Of a stretch of 64,000 nt of DNA, positions 8,639 to 17,231 are shown piece after piece. The stretch comes from Acidovorax sp. sic0104 (GTDB lineage Bacteria > Pseudomonadota > Gammaproteobacteria > Burkholderiales > Burkholderiaceae_C): assembly GCF_019219095.1 (NCBI RefSeq), contig NZ_JAHUWH010000001.1, positions 862,832 through 926,831 of the forward strand, given 5' to 3'. Position 1 is the first letter of the stretch, and each line of letters begins with the position of its first letter. The translations under genes were made by a program, and so were the position numbers. Under the pieces are notes generated by a model, which was not told the DNA's origin, did not search any database, and was given only the letters and a program-made list of their open reading frames with translations.

Positions 8639-9864
8639 TCGACCGCCACCCATTCATGGTCCAGGGCCACCAGCCCGAATTCCGTGTTACGCAAATTCAG
8701 TACCGTGAAGGGCTGTACCAGCTCGGCCATGTCCAGCATCTGGATGGCCGTATCGTCCAGGGTGTAGACACTCCAGAGGTACTCCCCCGACAGCAGGGGC
8801 AAAGACGGGAACTTCACCCGCAGGCGGTGAAGGCCCACGCCCCGCAGGCCGCCCTTGGGCTCGCGGAACTGCGTGCCCGTTCCGAAGACGTTGTCCTTGT
8901 CCGGCCGCACGATGAAGAAGGCCACATGGAACGGTGCGTCGGTGTACGCCTCGACCTCGATCTCCACCGACAGGTCCTGGAACGAATCCACCTGTGCCGG
9001 ATTGATGCCGTCGCCCGTTTCGGTGGTGATGCGCACGATCTTGACCAGCGGCGTGTCCACAGGCACGGGCGCTGCGCTTGCCATCTGCGGGGCGCCGTCC
9101 GCAGGCCGTTCCGAGGATACGCTGGCGCGTAAATAGGCATAACGGCGGCGCTCGTGGGCTTCGTAGGCGGTCACTACATCTTCGGTCTTGCCCATGGCCT
9201 CCACGCGCCCGCCATGAATCCATGCGGCTCGCTGGCACAGGCTGCGAACCTGGTAGAGGTTGTGGGAGCAGAACAGCACCGTCGCACCGCGCTCGCGCAG
9301 CCCCAGGATGCGGTCCAGGCTCTTCTTCTGGAAATGCAGATCCCCGACGGACAGCGCTTCATCCACGATGAGCACGTCGGGGTCGATGGCCGTCGCAGCC
9401 GCAAACGCCAGCCGCATGAACATGCCCGATGAATAGGTCTTCACAGGCCGCTCCAGCGTCTCGCTCGACAGCTCCGAGAATGCCGTGGACCGCACGATGA
9501 AATCTTCCATCGCCGGCCCCTCCAGGCCATGGAGTGCAGCCATGAAGCGGATGTTGTCGTGGCCCGATTCTTCGGGGTGAAAGCCCGCTCCCAGCTCCAG
9601 CAACGCGGCCACCCGCCCTGCTTTCGTGACATGTCCGCGCGTGGGCCGTATCGTGCCCGCAGCGATTTTCAGCAAGGTGCTCTTGCCTGCACCGTTCTCG
9701 CCGATCAGGCCGAATGTCTCGCCGGCCTGGACCTCGAAGTCCACGCCGGTCAAGGCCACATGCACCCGGTGGCGCGGGCGGCGCGTCACCCATTCCCACA
9801 GCCTGTCCTGGGGACGCGTGTACACCTTGTAGGTTTTCTCGATGCCGTCAAAGCGTATGGTCAT
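8635..9864 (-). CDS. wzt: Polysaccharide ABC exporter ATPase Wzt with C-terminal glycan-binding domain
   Basis: This is the ATPase of an ABC-dependent O-polysaccharide exporter (409 residues). The N-terminal ~240 residues are the nucleotide-binding domain: Walker A GENGAGKST, a KTYSSGMFMRLAFA signature, Walker B DVLIVDEALSVGD and the switch His in LFCSHN. Residues ~250-409 form a separate beta-rich domain of the Wzt C-terminal type, which in E. coli O9a binds the capped end of the glycan before export. It follows the permease gene by three bases. The methyltransferase two genes downstream could supply the cap. Confidence 0.9.
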   Translation of the reverse strand: MTIRFDGIEKTYKVYTRPQDRLWEWVTRRPRHRVHVALTGVDFEVQAGETFGLIGENGAGKSTLLKIAAGTIRPTRGHVTKAGRVAALLELGAGFHPEESGHDNIRFMAALHGLEGPAMEDFIVRSTAFSELSSETLERPVKTYSSGMFMRLAFAAATAIDPDVLIVDEALSVGDLHFQKKSLDRILGLRERGATVLFCSHNLYQVRSLCQRAAWIHGGRVEAMGKTEDVVTAYEAHERRRYAYLRASVSSERPADGAPQMASAAPVPVDTPLVKIVRITTETGDGINPAQVDSFQDLSVEIEVEAYTDAPFHVAFFIVRPDKDNVFGTGTQFREPKGGLRGVGLHRLRVKFPSLPLLSGEYLWSVYTLDDTAIQMLDMAELVQPFTVLNLRNTEFGLVALDHEWVAVE

Positions 9865-9867
9865 GGC

Positions 9868-10695
9868 TTACAACGCCTCGCCGAGTGCAGATTTCATCGA
9901 CCGGAAGAACCACCAGCCGCCTCCGCCGAGCAGCACCACCCAGATGGCCAGGGCCACGGGGGTCCCCGGCGGCACGGGCATGTGCAGTACGGTGCCCTGC
10001 ACCATCAGCACCAGGCACGCGACGGGGTTGAAGAGAAACCAGCCGTGAAAGCGCTCTGGCACCTGGGACAGCGGGTAGACGATGGGCGTGATGTAAAACC
10101 ACAGCTGCAGGGCAAAGGCCACCATCGAACCCACATCGCGCCACATGAAGTGCGCCATGCTCAGCAGCAAGGTCAGGCCAAAGGTCAACACGATCTGCGC
10201 CACAACCAGCACAGGCAACCAGGCCAGCGAGAAATAGGGCCCCACGCCCTGCGCGGCCGAGAGCACCAGAAGCAATCCGTAACCGATGCCCAGCACCAGC
10301 AGGCTGCCGCCCACCGATACCGCCGGAAGTATCTCGGCCGGCATGGGCTGCTTGCGCAGGAAGTCCTCGTAGGCGACCAGGCTGCCGACTCCGCGCCCTA
10401 TGGCATCGGTGAAAGGCAGCCACACCGCCAGGCCCGCCAGCAGATGCAGCAGGTAGCCATTGTTGACATCCAGGCCCGGCACGCGCACCGCCAGCACCAG
10501 GCCGAACAGCACATAGAAAATCGCCAGTGTGGCCAGGGGCTGCACGAAGGCCCAGGCAAAGCCCAGCACCGAGCCCGCATAGCGGGTCTTGAACTCGCGC
10601 ACCATCCAGTAGCGCCACAGCACCCACAGCTGCCGCGCCCGCTGGGCCCCGGCAGGTTGCACAGCCGCCAATGAAGAAGATTCGGAACGCGTCAT
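9868..10695 (-). CDS. wzm: Polysaccharide ABC exporter permease Wzm
   Basis: This is an ABC-2 type permease of 275 residues with about six membrane segments (TLAIFYVLFGLVLAV, LLVLGIGYGLLLVLSA and others). The N-terminal LWVLWRYWMVREFKTRYAGSVLG region is typical of Wzm/KpsM proteins. The ATG at 10695 is chosen because its ATGA overlaps the stop of the preceding epimerase gene; a start 18 bases upstream is also open. Together with Wzt it should flip a completed lipid-linked polysaccharide across the inner membrane. Confidence 0.9.
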   Translation of the reverse strand: MTRSESSSLAAVQPAGAQRARQLWVLWRYWMVREFKTRYAGSVLGFAWAFVQPLATLAIFYVLFGLVLAVRVPGLDVNNGYLLHLLAGLAVWLPFTDAIGRGVGSLVAYEDFLRKQPMPAEILPAVSVGGSLLVLGIGYGLLLVLSAAQGVGPYFSLAWLPVLVVAQIVLTFGLTLLLSMAHFMWRDVGSMVAFALQLWFYITPIVYPLSQVPERFHGWFLFNPVACLVLMVQGTVLHMPVPPGTPVALAIWVVLLGGGGWWFFRSMKSALGEAL

Positions 10696-11612
10696 GAAAT
10701 GGTTCGCAGCCACTGCACTGCCATGGCCATGCCATCGTCGAACGCCGTGGTGGGCGCCCAGAGCAGCTCATCCTTGGCGCGCTGAATGTCCAGCACATTG
10801 ACCGGCGGATCAAATGGGCGCGCGGGGAAAATCCTGCGCTCCACGGGTTTGCCCAACAGTTGCTCGAGCGTCTGGATGATGTCATTGACGCTGTGCCCGG
10901 AGCCGCCACCGATGTTGAATGTGCGCGTCTCGCCTTCATGCCGAGCCGCGCGCACGAAGGCGCTCCCCACATCCGCCGCGTACACGAAATCGCGAACCAC
11001 GGAGCCATCACCCCAGACGTCCACGGGCTGACCGCGCAAAGCCCGATGGGCAAATACGGCAATCACCCCTTGCACGCCGTAAGGCTGCTGCCACTCGCCG
11101 TACGGGTTGCTCAAGCGCAGGATGCGGCTTGGCAGGCCATGCAGCGCCTCTTCGATGCGCAGGTGGTGTTCAATGGCCAGCTTGGTCGCCCCGTAGGCGC
11201 CCATGGGCATGGCAGGATGCGTTTCTGCGAGTGGCACGAACTGGGGCCTGCCATACACCGCACCGCCGGACGAGGCATACAGCAGCCTGGGGCGCGCATC
11301 TCTCTTGCGAAGCTCTTGCACCAGACGCAAGGTCCCCACAAGGTTGGCTTGAACATCCTGAATCGGGTCTTCGGTGGCCGTGGCGGGCACGGAGGACGAC
11401 GCCAGATGGACGATGACGTCGGCACCGCCAACGGCATCCCACCACGAGCCCAGGTCCAGGGCATCGGCCTGCAGTTCTCCCGCCAGCCAGGGTGCGCTTC
11501 CCGGCGCCGGCAACGCGCGGTCCACCGACCATACCTCGGCACCGTCTTCGGCCATGGCTCGGCCAATGTGGTGGCCCAAAAACCCAGCCCCGCCCAGGAT
11601 CACGCACCGCAT
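10692..11612 (-). CDS. NAD-dependent epimerase/dehydratase (extended SDR)
   Basis: This nucleotide-sugar epimerase or dehydratase has 306 residues. The Rossmann motif is VILGGAGFLGHHIG, the catalytic Ser lies in YASSGGAVYG and the YxxxK in YGATKLAIEHH; SNPYGEWQQPYGVQGVI and GDGSVVRDFVYAADV complete the GalE-like pattern. The ATG at 11612 is selected because a TGATG junction joins it to the previous glycosyltransferase; the frame stays open upstream only inside that gene. It probably makes a sugar donor for the glycan, of unknown identity. Confidence 0.85.
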   Translation of the reverse strand: MRCVILGGAGFLGHHIGRAMAEDGAEVWSVDRALPAPGSAPWLAGELQADALDLGSWWDAVGGADVIVHLASSSVPATATEDPIQDVQANLVGTLRLVQELRKRDARPRLLYASSGGAVYGRPQFVPLAETHPAMPMGAYGATKLAIEHHLRIEEALHGLPSRILRLSNPYGEWQQPYGVQGVIAVFAHRALRGQPVDVWGDGSVVRDFVYAADVGSAFVRAARHEGETRTFNIGGGSGHSVNDIIQTLEQLLGKPVERRIFPARPFDPPVNVLDIQRAKDELLWAPTTAFDDGMAMAVQWLRTIS

Positions 11613-12844
11613 CAGGGCTGACTCCGTGCCGTACCCTGGTCGCGTGCCTGCAGTAACGCATCCTCGAACTCCTGCGCCACGGCTTCCCACTGCATTGCAT
11701 TGGCGAAGGCCTCGGCGCGTTCGGTCAGCGCGCGGCGCTTCTCGTCGTCCTGCATCAGCGTACAGACTGCGTCCGTCAGGGCTTCGGGCGACATGTGCGC
11801 GAGAAGGGCCACATCGTCGTTGAGCAACCACTCGACGTTCTCGCCGCGGTTGGACACCACGGCGCAACCGCAGGCCATCAGTTCAAGCGGCAACAAGGAT
11901 GCATTGGTCAGAGACAGCACCAGCGCGACGTCGCACTGGGCATAGAGGTCCGGCAGGTCATCGAGCGACACCGTACCGCACGAGAGGTGCGGGAAGGGGA
12001 TGCGGTAGCCGGTGGTGTCCCAGCCAGCCAGCACGAATTGCACGTCCGGCATGCGCTTCCACACCTCATTGAGTACCAGCAGTCCAATCTCGAAGGCACG
12101 GCGGGGTGTGGGTGGGCGGGCGTAGAAGAACACCCGGCGGATCTCCGGCTCGCGGCGCGGCAAGCGGCGGTAGCGGCTACGTTCCACGCCGAAGCCCATC
12201 GAGCGGGTGGTCATTCCGTATTCCTGCGCCAGCTTCGTGCTCAGCCACGTGCCTGCCGTGATGCCGAAAAACCCGAAACCGTAGGTATTGGATGCCAGCA
12301 CGGACTCCGATCCCACCGGAAAGAAATGCGGCTCGTAGTCCTGCACAAAGTACAGCTTGTGCGCCGCACCCGTGAACGCGCGCACCTGGTAGGCGGTGTC
12401 CCATCCCGTGGCCACGGCGAATTCGCTGGCGGGCAGGTCGTCAAAGCCCATCACCACCCGGGCCTTCAGCGGAAAGAAATGCTCGCGTATGGCGTGTTCC
12501 GCCTCCTGTACATTGATGTGCACCGCCGGGTGGCCGATCACGATTGTCGAGGTATAGCCCTTCTTCTCCAGATGCCAGATGGTTCGGAAGATGTTCAGGT
12601 GCCCACCCGAGCCGAGGTTGAAGTCAGGAATGAACCACAGCAGGGTATTTGGCTTGGCCTCCCCGGGCAGAGGCGGCAGTTCGTAGGGCAGAGCGAAAGA
12701 GTAGTGCCGCAGGACGTCGGTGTAGTGGGTCGGCCCCTGTCGAAGGCGGCGCACCACGGCACGTACTGCCGCTGGAATGCCTTCCTTGCGTGCCATTTCC
12801 CTCACGCGCCAGATTTTGTGTGCGATTTTCGAAGCCATGGTCAT
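11612..12844 (-). CDS. Glycosyltransferase family 4 (WsaF-like)
   Basis: This is a cytoplasmic glycosyltransferase of 410 residues. The N-terminal half (TLLWFIPDFNLGSGGHLNIFRTIWHLEKKGY) and the LYFVQDYEPHFFPVGSES motif resemble the WsaF rhamnosyltransferase group. The C-terminal half carries the nucleotide-sugar site SLTNASLLPLELMACGCAVVSNRGENVEWLL. The ATG at 12844 overlaps the stop of the upstream glycosyltransferase (ATGA). It likely adds a rhamnose or related sugar during assembly of the exported polysaccharide. Family is fairly sure, sugar is inferred. Confidence 0.8.
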   Translation of the reverse strand: MTMASKIAHKIWRVREMARKEGIPAAVRAVVRRLRQGPTHYTDVLRHYSFALPYELPPLPGEAKPNTLLWFIPDFNLGSGGHLNIFRTIWHLEKKGYTSTIVIGHPAVHINVQEAEHAIREHFFPLKARVVMGFDDLPASEFAVATGWDTAYQVRAFTGAAHKLYFVQDYEPHFFPVGSESVLASNTYGFGFFGITAGTWLSTKLAQEYGMTTRSMGFGVERSRYRRLPRREPEIRRVFFYARPPTPRRAFEIGLLVLNEVWKRMPDVQFVLAGWDTTGYRIPFPHLSCGTVSLDDLPDLYAQCDVALVLSLTNASLLPLELMACGCAVVSNRGENVEWLLNDDVALLAHMSPEALTDAVCTLMQDDEKRRALTERAEAFANAMQWEAVAQEFEDALLQARDQGTARSQP

Positions 12845-13854
12845 CGGGCTCCCGCGCGCTGCAATTGTTCGTCGCGCGACACCGAGCGCAACACCCACAT
12901 GGGCAACCGGTCGTGGCGGGTGCCCAGATACTGACCAGCGACCCGCGCCATTTCAATGAAACTCATATAAAGCGCATTCTTGAACAGGCGCCACCCACGA
13001 AGGCCGCCCGTGCGCAGCCAGGCGAAGTCTCGCTTGGCCAGGTACGCGGCGGACTTCACGGCATTGCGGAGGTTGTCCTGAATGCGGTATCCGAAGTAGA
13101 GGTTGAAAGATCGCGCTTCGTCAAAATTGCGCTGCAATGTTTCCCACACGCCAAAGTCGTGGGAATGAAAAACCACCGCATCCGGAACAAAGGCCTTGGA
13201 ATGGCCTGCCTCGATGGCGCGCAGGGCCCAGGTCTGGTCTTCCGCAAACGCCACTTCCGGCAACGGAAGCTGCTCCCAGACCGAGCGGCGGATACAGGAA
13301 TTGTTGCTGGAGAAGAAGTGCAGGAACTGCCGGTAGCCGGGGTCTGAGTCGAACCGGGCCCGGTCCTCCAGTCGCACCACCGAGAGCTTGTCGCCAAATC
13401 CGGCGAAATGCTGGTTCAGCTCACAATGTGTGACATGCCGGGCTTCGGGGTGCGCGCGGTGCGGGCCGAAAGCGCCCGCCACTGCAGGCTCTGAATCGCA
13501 ACCGCGCACCATGTTATGCAGCCATTGCGGGCTGGCGGGCCTGGCATCCTGGGTGATGAACACCAGAAACTGACCCGAAGCCATCGACGCCATCAGGTTG
13601 CGGGTGCGGCCATGTGCGAATTCGGCCGCAGGAATCGTCTCCACCCGCACGCCCCGCGCGCGCGCCAACTCCACCGAACCATCCGACGAGCCCGAATCCA
13701 CCACGATCACCTCGAAGGGCCAGGGGGTCTGCTGGGCCAGCACGGCGTCCAGCACCTCACCGAGCAAAAGACCGCCATTCTTGACGGGGATCAGCACGGA
13801 GGCGTGTATTGGATTCATTGTCTGGTTGCTGCTCATGTTTGCTCGAGGTCTCAT
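12841..13854 (-). CDS. Glycosyltransferase family 2 (rhamnosyltransferase-like)
   Basis: This is a GT2 enzyme of about 325-337 residues. It starts with the GT-A signature SVLIPVKNGG, carries VVDSGSSDGSVELA and has a DXD-like element in VFITQDARPAS; later FSSNNSCIRRSVWEQ and FAEDQTWALR mark the acceptor side. Three Met codons lie near the start (residues 1, 7, 13) and none is clearly best. It is the first gene of the glycan-export operon, with a promoter-like sequence about 60-85 bases upstream. Rhamnose is the likely donor because the dTDP-rhamnose genes lie in the same window. Confidence 0.82.
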   Translation of the reverse strand: MRPRANMSSNQTMNPIHASVLIPVKNGGLLLGEVLDAVLAQQTPWPFEVIVVDSGSSDGSVELARARGVRVETIPAAEFAHGRTRNLMASMASGQFLVFITQDARPASPQWLHNMVRGCDSEPAVAGAFGPHRAHPEARHVTHCELNQHFAGFGDKLSVVRLEDRARFDSDPGYRQFLHFFSSNNSCIRRSVWEQLPLPEVAFAEDQTWALRAIEAGHSKAFVPDAVVFHSHDFGVWETLQRNFDEARSFNLYFGYRIQDNLRNAVKSAAYLAKRDFAWLRTGGLRGWRLFKNALYMSFIEMARVAGQYLGTRHDRLPMWVLRSVSRDEQLQRAGAR

Positions 13855-13912
13855 GCCCGAGCGCCCACAAGCAACTCACGTCAACAGGACACGGCATTCC
13901 ACGGAACCGCAC

Positions 13913-13940
13913 ATTGTACTGTGCGTCCCCGGCAGGACAA
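13913..13940 (-). promoter_or_regulatory. Candidate sigma-70 promoter for the glycan operon
   Basis: On the minus strand, TTGTCC and TACAAT are separated by 16 bases and lie 59 bases upstream of the first glycosyltransferase start. The -10 matches consensus at five of six positions. No experimental support exists. Confidence 0.4.
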
Positions 13941-13976
13941 GGCGCACGGACGCCCGCCCTTGTATCGGGCTGTGAC

Positions 13977-14867
13977 CTACTTTGGAGAATCCGGGCGCTT
14001 GAACATGTCCCGGATGGCGGCCTGGTCCAGCACCACGCCGTACTTTTCAAACAGCCGTGCCTGCAACTGCTTGTTGGACTGCTCGCGGCAGTAGCGCACC
14101 GCACGGTTGGGCACCGAAGCGGCCACATCCTCCCAAGCCACCTGGCGCGCTTCGCGCTTGTCGAGGATGGAGAAGAAGTACACGAAATTGCCCTCGCGCA
14201 CCGGCCCCACCATGTCGCCGGCCTTGGCATCGCCCAATGCCCGCAGGATGGAGAGGTCATCCGTCAGGGTCACCCAGCCCAGGTCGCCCTGCGGGTCCAG
14301 CTTGTAGATCGTGTTGGCACGCTCGACGACATCCTCGAACTTGCGCTTGCCGGATGCGACGGATTGGGCCTGCCCCATCAGCCAGGCGCCTGCCTTCTCG
14401 CCGTCCACCATCTCCTCCACAGGCAACATGACACGGCTCACGCGCGCCATGGGCGGCACGCGGAATGCCTGGGGGTTGGCATCGAAGAACTGACGGGCAG
14501 CCGCCGCATCTGCGGGAGGCTCGCACGCGGGTGCCAGCTTCTTGTAAACGGCCAAGCTGTAGACGTCATCGAACCGGTCGGTCTCTTTGCCCTCACGACG
14601 ACGCTCGCCCATGGCTTCGCCTTCGAGCACCAGAGCGCGGCCCATGGCCATTTCCTGCAACGCCGCCTGCACGCCAAAGGAGCTGCGGCTGGCTTGCCGC
14701 ATGTCGATGCGGCGCGCAAAGAAGTCTGAGAGATCTTGCTGGGTGATGGTCTCTCCGTTCTTGAAGTTGACCAGCACGGTCTTGTCGGCTTGCGCCATCG
14801 CTGCGCTGACCATGCAGAAACCCAGGGCGGCCAGCGCCCCACGAACGAAGTTCCGGTTCAATCTCAT
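13977..14867 (-). CDS. Exported parvulin-type peptidyl-prolyl isomerase (EpsD-like)
   Basis: This periplasmic folding catalyst has 296 residues. It has a signal peptide (MRLNRNFVRGALAALG through AMAQA), a SurA-like helical region, and a parvulin domain (RVSRVMLPVEEM, FEDVVERANTIYKLDPQGDLGW, LRALGDAKAGDMVGPV). The start at 14867 has AAGGA ten bases upstream and lies 14 bases after the preceding lipoprotein gene; the frame also extends to 14921 inside that gene. EpsD-family isomerases occur with exopolysaccharide or surface-protein export genes. A role in folding the abundant secreted protein encoded two genes upstream is plausible but inferred. Confidence 0.78.
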   Translation of the reverse strand: MRLNRNFVRGALAALGFCMVSAAMAQADKTVLVNFKNGETITQQDLSDFFARRIDMRQASRSSFGVQAALQEMAMGRALVLEGEAMGERRREGKETDRFDDVYSLAVYKKLAPACEPPADAAAARQFFDANPQAFRVPPMARVSRVMLPVEEMVDGEKAGAWLMGQAQSVASGKRKFEDVVERANTIYKLDPQGDLGWVTLTDDLSILRALGDAKAGDMVGPVREGNFVYFFSILDKREARQVAWEDVAASVPNRAVRYCREQSNKQLQARLFEKYGVVLDQAAIRDMFKRPDSPK

Positions 14868-14881
14868 CACACTTGTTCCTT

Positions 14882-16003
14882 TTATTTCTTCACCACAGGG
14901 CGCTGCAGCGCCCGTTCCCACAAGGGGCCATAGATCACGTCGGACTTGGTGCCGGCCGAGTTGAGCACGACCGCGTCAAGCACACCATCACCATCCACAT
15001 CCAACACCTGCAGGTCGGTGGAGAAGCCGCTGGCGGGCAACTCGCCCGACTCCAGCACCGCACCCTGCGCATCCAGCCGCTGCATGATCAGCCGGCTGTC
15101 CTCACCCCAGAGCACCAGGTCATCAGACAGCGCCACCACCGACACCGACCCATTCGGAGAAGCTGCAATCCACTGAAGTTCCCCGGTTTGCATGTCGATA
15201 CGGGCATTGCGCGAGCCCGTCTCCAGGCCCACATACAACCAGCGTCCCGATGGCGATGGCGCCACGCGGCGAGGGATGGCATTGAACGTGGCCAGCACCG
15301 TGGGCGTGGCCATCGGGTCGCTGTCCGGCACGGCCACCACACGCTTGTCATCCAGGCAGGCCACCACCACGCCACCGCCACTCATTTTGGGAAGCTGGCT
15401 CACCTTGGCGGGGTGCCAAGGGGATTTGCACCAAGCCGCAGGCGTCACCTTGGCTGCGCCGCCCACTCCGTCAAGCAAGTCGATCCACGCTACTTTGTTG
15501 CCGCTATAGGGTGTGGCGAGCAGGCGATAACGCCCCGCCCCCGCCTGAATCAACGTCACATCACGTGGCCCAAACGCGAGTCCGACCCCTTGAAGTTTGA
15601 CCAATTTTTCATCTACCAAGCGGAAGATATCTACGGTGGCACCGTCTTCGACGGCGGCGGCCAGGATATCGTCTTCAAGCCACACTGCCGAATCCGGATG
15701 GTAAGGAACGCTGAACTTGGACAATAAGCGCGAAGTACGGTTCTTATCCAGCCTGTGCACCACAACGGTATTTTTCTCGTGTTCCACCGCCGCCAGCAAG
15801 CAGCCGGACGCACCACAGCGCACATCACCGCCCCACGCATCAGGGAGGTCCAACTGCAGCCGGCCCTTGTCAGCAGCAACGCTTTCAACCCCTGACGCAG
15901 GGTTCTTGGGCGCCACCTTCTGCGGCTGTGTCTGGCAACCCGCCAACACCACACCCACCGCCATCATCGACAACACCCGCCACACTCTCTTGGACATCAC
16001 CAT
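14882..16003 (-). CDS. Lipoprotein with beta-propeller-like repeats, function unknown
   Basis: This protein of 373 residues has a lipobox (VVLAGC, Cys at about 23) and should be a periplasmic or surface lipoprotein. The body alternates short beta-rich repeats (RYRLLATPYSGNKVAWIDL, VACLDDKRVVAVPDSD, GRWLYVGLETGSRNARID), as in WD40/PQQ-like propellers. It ends with an FG-GAP-like DVDGDGVLDAVVLNSAG. I do not recognise a named family. It starts at ATG 16003 with AAGGA nine bases upstream, just past a strong terminator that follows the abundant secreted-protein gene. It is followed by the isomerase gene. Confidence 0.7.
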   Translation of the reverse strand: MVMSKRVWRVLSMMAVGVVLAGCQTQPQKVAPKNPASGVESVAADKGRLQLDLPDAWGGDVRCGASGCLLAAVEHEKNTVVVHRLDKNRTSRLLSKFSVPYHPDSAVWLEDDILAAAVEDGATVDIFRLVDEKLVKLQGVGLAFGPRDVTLIQAGAGRYRLLATPYSGNKVAWIDLLDGVGGAAKVTPAAWCKSPWHPAKVSQLPKMSGGGVVVACLDDKRVVAVPDSDPMATPTVLATFNAIPRRVAPSPSGRWLYVGLETGSRNARIDMQTGELQWIAASPNGSVSVVALSDDLVLWGEDSRLIMQRLDAQGAVLESGELPASGFSTDLQVLDVDGDGVLDAVVLNSAGTKSDVIYGPLWERALQRPVVKK

Positions 16004-16017
16004 GAAATCATTCCTTC

Positions 16018-16071
16018 AAAAAAAATAGCGCCTTGCGGCGCTATTTTGGGCGATCTGTTTAACGAGATCGC
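16018..16071 (-). terminator. Two hairpins with U-tract after the secreted-protein gene
   Basis: On the minus strand an outer hairpin (stem 16050-16056 with 16065-16071) is followed by a perfect ten-base stem (16037-16046 with 16023-16032, four-base loop) and a run of T. This is a classical rho-independent terminator. It lies about 50 bases after the secreted-protein stop and just before the next gene of the same strand, so readthrough would give the downstream genes lower expression. Confidence 0.85.
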
Positions 16072-16122
16072 TGGCTTTTCGAGCCGGAGATGACGCAAGC
16101 GCCACCCCCAGCCTACGAAAAA

Positions 16123-17064
16123 TTACAGGTGTGCACCCAGGATGGTTTGCGCAGCACCGAAGGCAGGAGCGTTGATCACGCTGTACGTGAACACGGAACC
16201 ACCGACGGCAAACAGGGAACCGGCACCACCAGCTGGCGTGTAGTCAGCTGGCAGAGCAGCCACAGGAGCCCACTCGATGAAACCGTCAACGAAGGCAGCA
16301 GGACGGCCAACGATGGTTTCTGGATCGAACCAGTCCAGTTCAGCGTGGTCCAGCTTGAAGTTCACCGACTTACGCTCTTGCGCGTCGTTGTACATGTTCA
16401 CGGTGTGGGTGCCCTTGTGGCTGCCGGTGGACCAGACCACCACGCGGGTGTCAGCACCGCTGTCAACCACGCCGTCCACGTAGTAGCGCATGCTGAACGA
16501 CACTGGATCAGGACCAGCAGGAACTTGCAGAGCGCCAGCAACAACGGTCAGATTGTCTGGACCCATCGTGCTCAGGTCGCCAGTGATGGTCAGAGGACCG
16601 TCGATCACGGGGGTGTAAGCCACGTCCTTGGCAGCCAGGTCCACTTGGAACGCGCTAGCGGAGATCAGAGCAGCTGGGTCTTGAGCAGCGGAGTTAGCTG
16701 CTTGGCAAGCGTTGGCAACGGTAGGAGCAACGACTGGCAGGCCAGCGGCGAACACCAGGTAACCGCGCTTACCTTCCAGGCCCACGCCGGAAGCTGCAGA
16801 CCACACGAAAGCGTGCGTGTCCTTGGGGGTCAGGGGGAAGCAACCGTCGGTCACGTGGTTGGAGTCTTGGTCGAAGAACGTCCAGAACACAGGCACAACA
16901 GCGGCGGTTTGGTTGATCAGGCCCACAGTGGTGGTCGCAGTCGCGCCGGTGTGGATCACGTTAGGAACCACCACGCCGTTGGAGAAAGTACCTTGCGTGT
17001 ACGCTTGGGCAACGCCTGCAGTCATTGCTGCTGCAGCGACGGCTGCCATTGCAAATTTTTTCAT
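16123..17064 (-). CDS. Abundant secreted protein of unknown family
   Basis: This is an exported protein of 313 residues. The Sec signal peptide is MKKFAMAAVAAAAMTAGVAQA with cleavage before YTQGTF. The mature part is Gly/Ala/Val/Thr-rich and probably all-beta (VGLINQTAAVVPVFWTFFDQ, SFSMRYYVDGVVDSGADTR, HTVNMYND), with two Cys (DGCFPL, ANACQAA) that could pair. Codons such as GCT, GTT, CCT, CAA and GGT are much commoner than in its GC-rich neighbours, a mark of very high expression. It has a good sigma-70 promoter, a strong Shine-Dalgarno site and a strong terminator. I do not recognise the family. Its place after the type II secretion operon suggests a secreted coat or S-layer-like protein, which is inference. 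Confidence 0.75.
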   Translation of the reverse strand: MKKFAMAAVAAAAMTAGVAQAYTQGTFSNGVVVPNVIHTGATATTTVGLINQTAAVVPVFWTFFDQDSNHVTDGCFPLTPKDTHAFVWSAASGVGLEGKRGYLVFAAGLPVVAPTVANACQAANSAAQDPAALISASAFQVDLAAKDVAYTPVIDGPLTITGDLSTMGPDNLTVVAGALQVPAGPDPVSFSMRYYVDGVVDSGADTRVVVWSTGSHKGTHTVNMYNDAQERKSVNFKLDHAELDWFDPETIVGRPAAFVDGFIEWAPVAALPADYTPAGGAGSLFAVGGSVFTYSVINAPAFGAAQTILGAHL

Positions 17065-17066
17065 CT

Positions 17067-17078
17067 CTAAGTCCTTAG
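17067..17078 (-). promoter_or_regulatory. Palindromic Shine-Dalgarno site
   Basis: CTAAGGACTTAG is a perfect palindrome apart from its central two bases and contains the AAGGA ribosome site seven bases before the secreted-protein ATG. It could fold weakly and modulate translation. Confidence 0.35.
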
Positions 17079-17148
17079 ATAATTGAACGAAGCTTCCCCA
17101 CGATTGCGGGATATGCAACCCATCCGTCACTTCGTTTGGGTTGAGGCT

Positions 17149-17177
17149 ATCTTAGCTGTAGCGACATTGGTTTTCAA
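17149..17177 (-). promoter_or_regulatory. Sigma-70 promoter of the secreted-protein gene
   Basis: TTGAAA (17177-17172) and TAAGAT (17154-17149) are spaced by exactly 17 bases on the minus strand and predict a leader of roughly 80 bases before the ATG at 17064. The position, directly upstream of a gene with high-expression codon use, supports it. Confidence 0.6.
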
Positions 17178-17181
17178 CCAA
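17167..17181. promoter_or_regulatory. Palindrome overlapping the -35 box
   Basis: TTGGTT-TTC-AACCAA is a perfect 6-3-6 inverted repeat covering the -35 of the secreted-protein promoter. It looks like an operator. The binding protein is unknown. Confidence 0.4.
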
Positions 17182-17209
17182 ATACACTCAGAAATCGGAT
17201 TCAGCGTCA

Positions 17210-17223
17210 TTTGTTGCAACAAA
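17210..17223. promoter_or_regulatory. Upstream perfect palindrome TTTGTTGCAACAAA
   Basis: This 14-base perfect inverted repeat lies about 33-46 bases beyond the -35 box of the secreted-protein promoter and just after the preceding lipoprotein gene. There is no T-tract, so a regulatory site is more likely than a terminator. Confidence 0.35.
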
Positions 17224-17231
17224 GCGACGCT

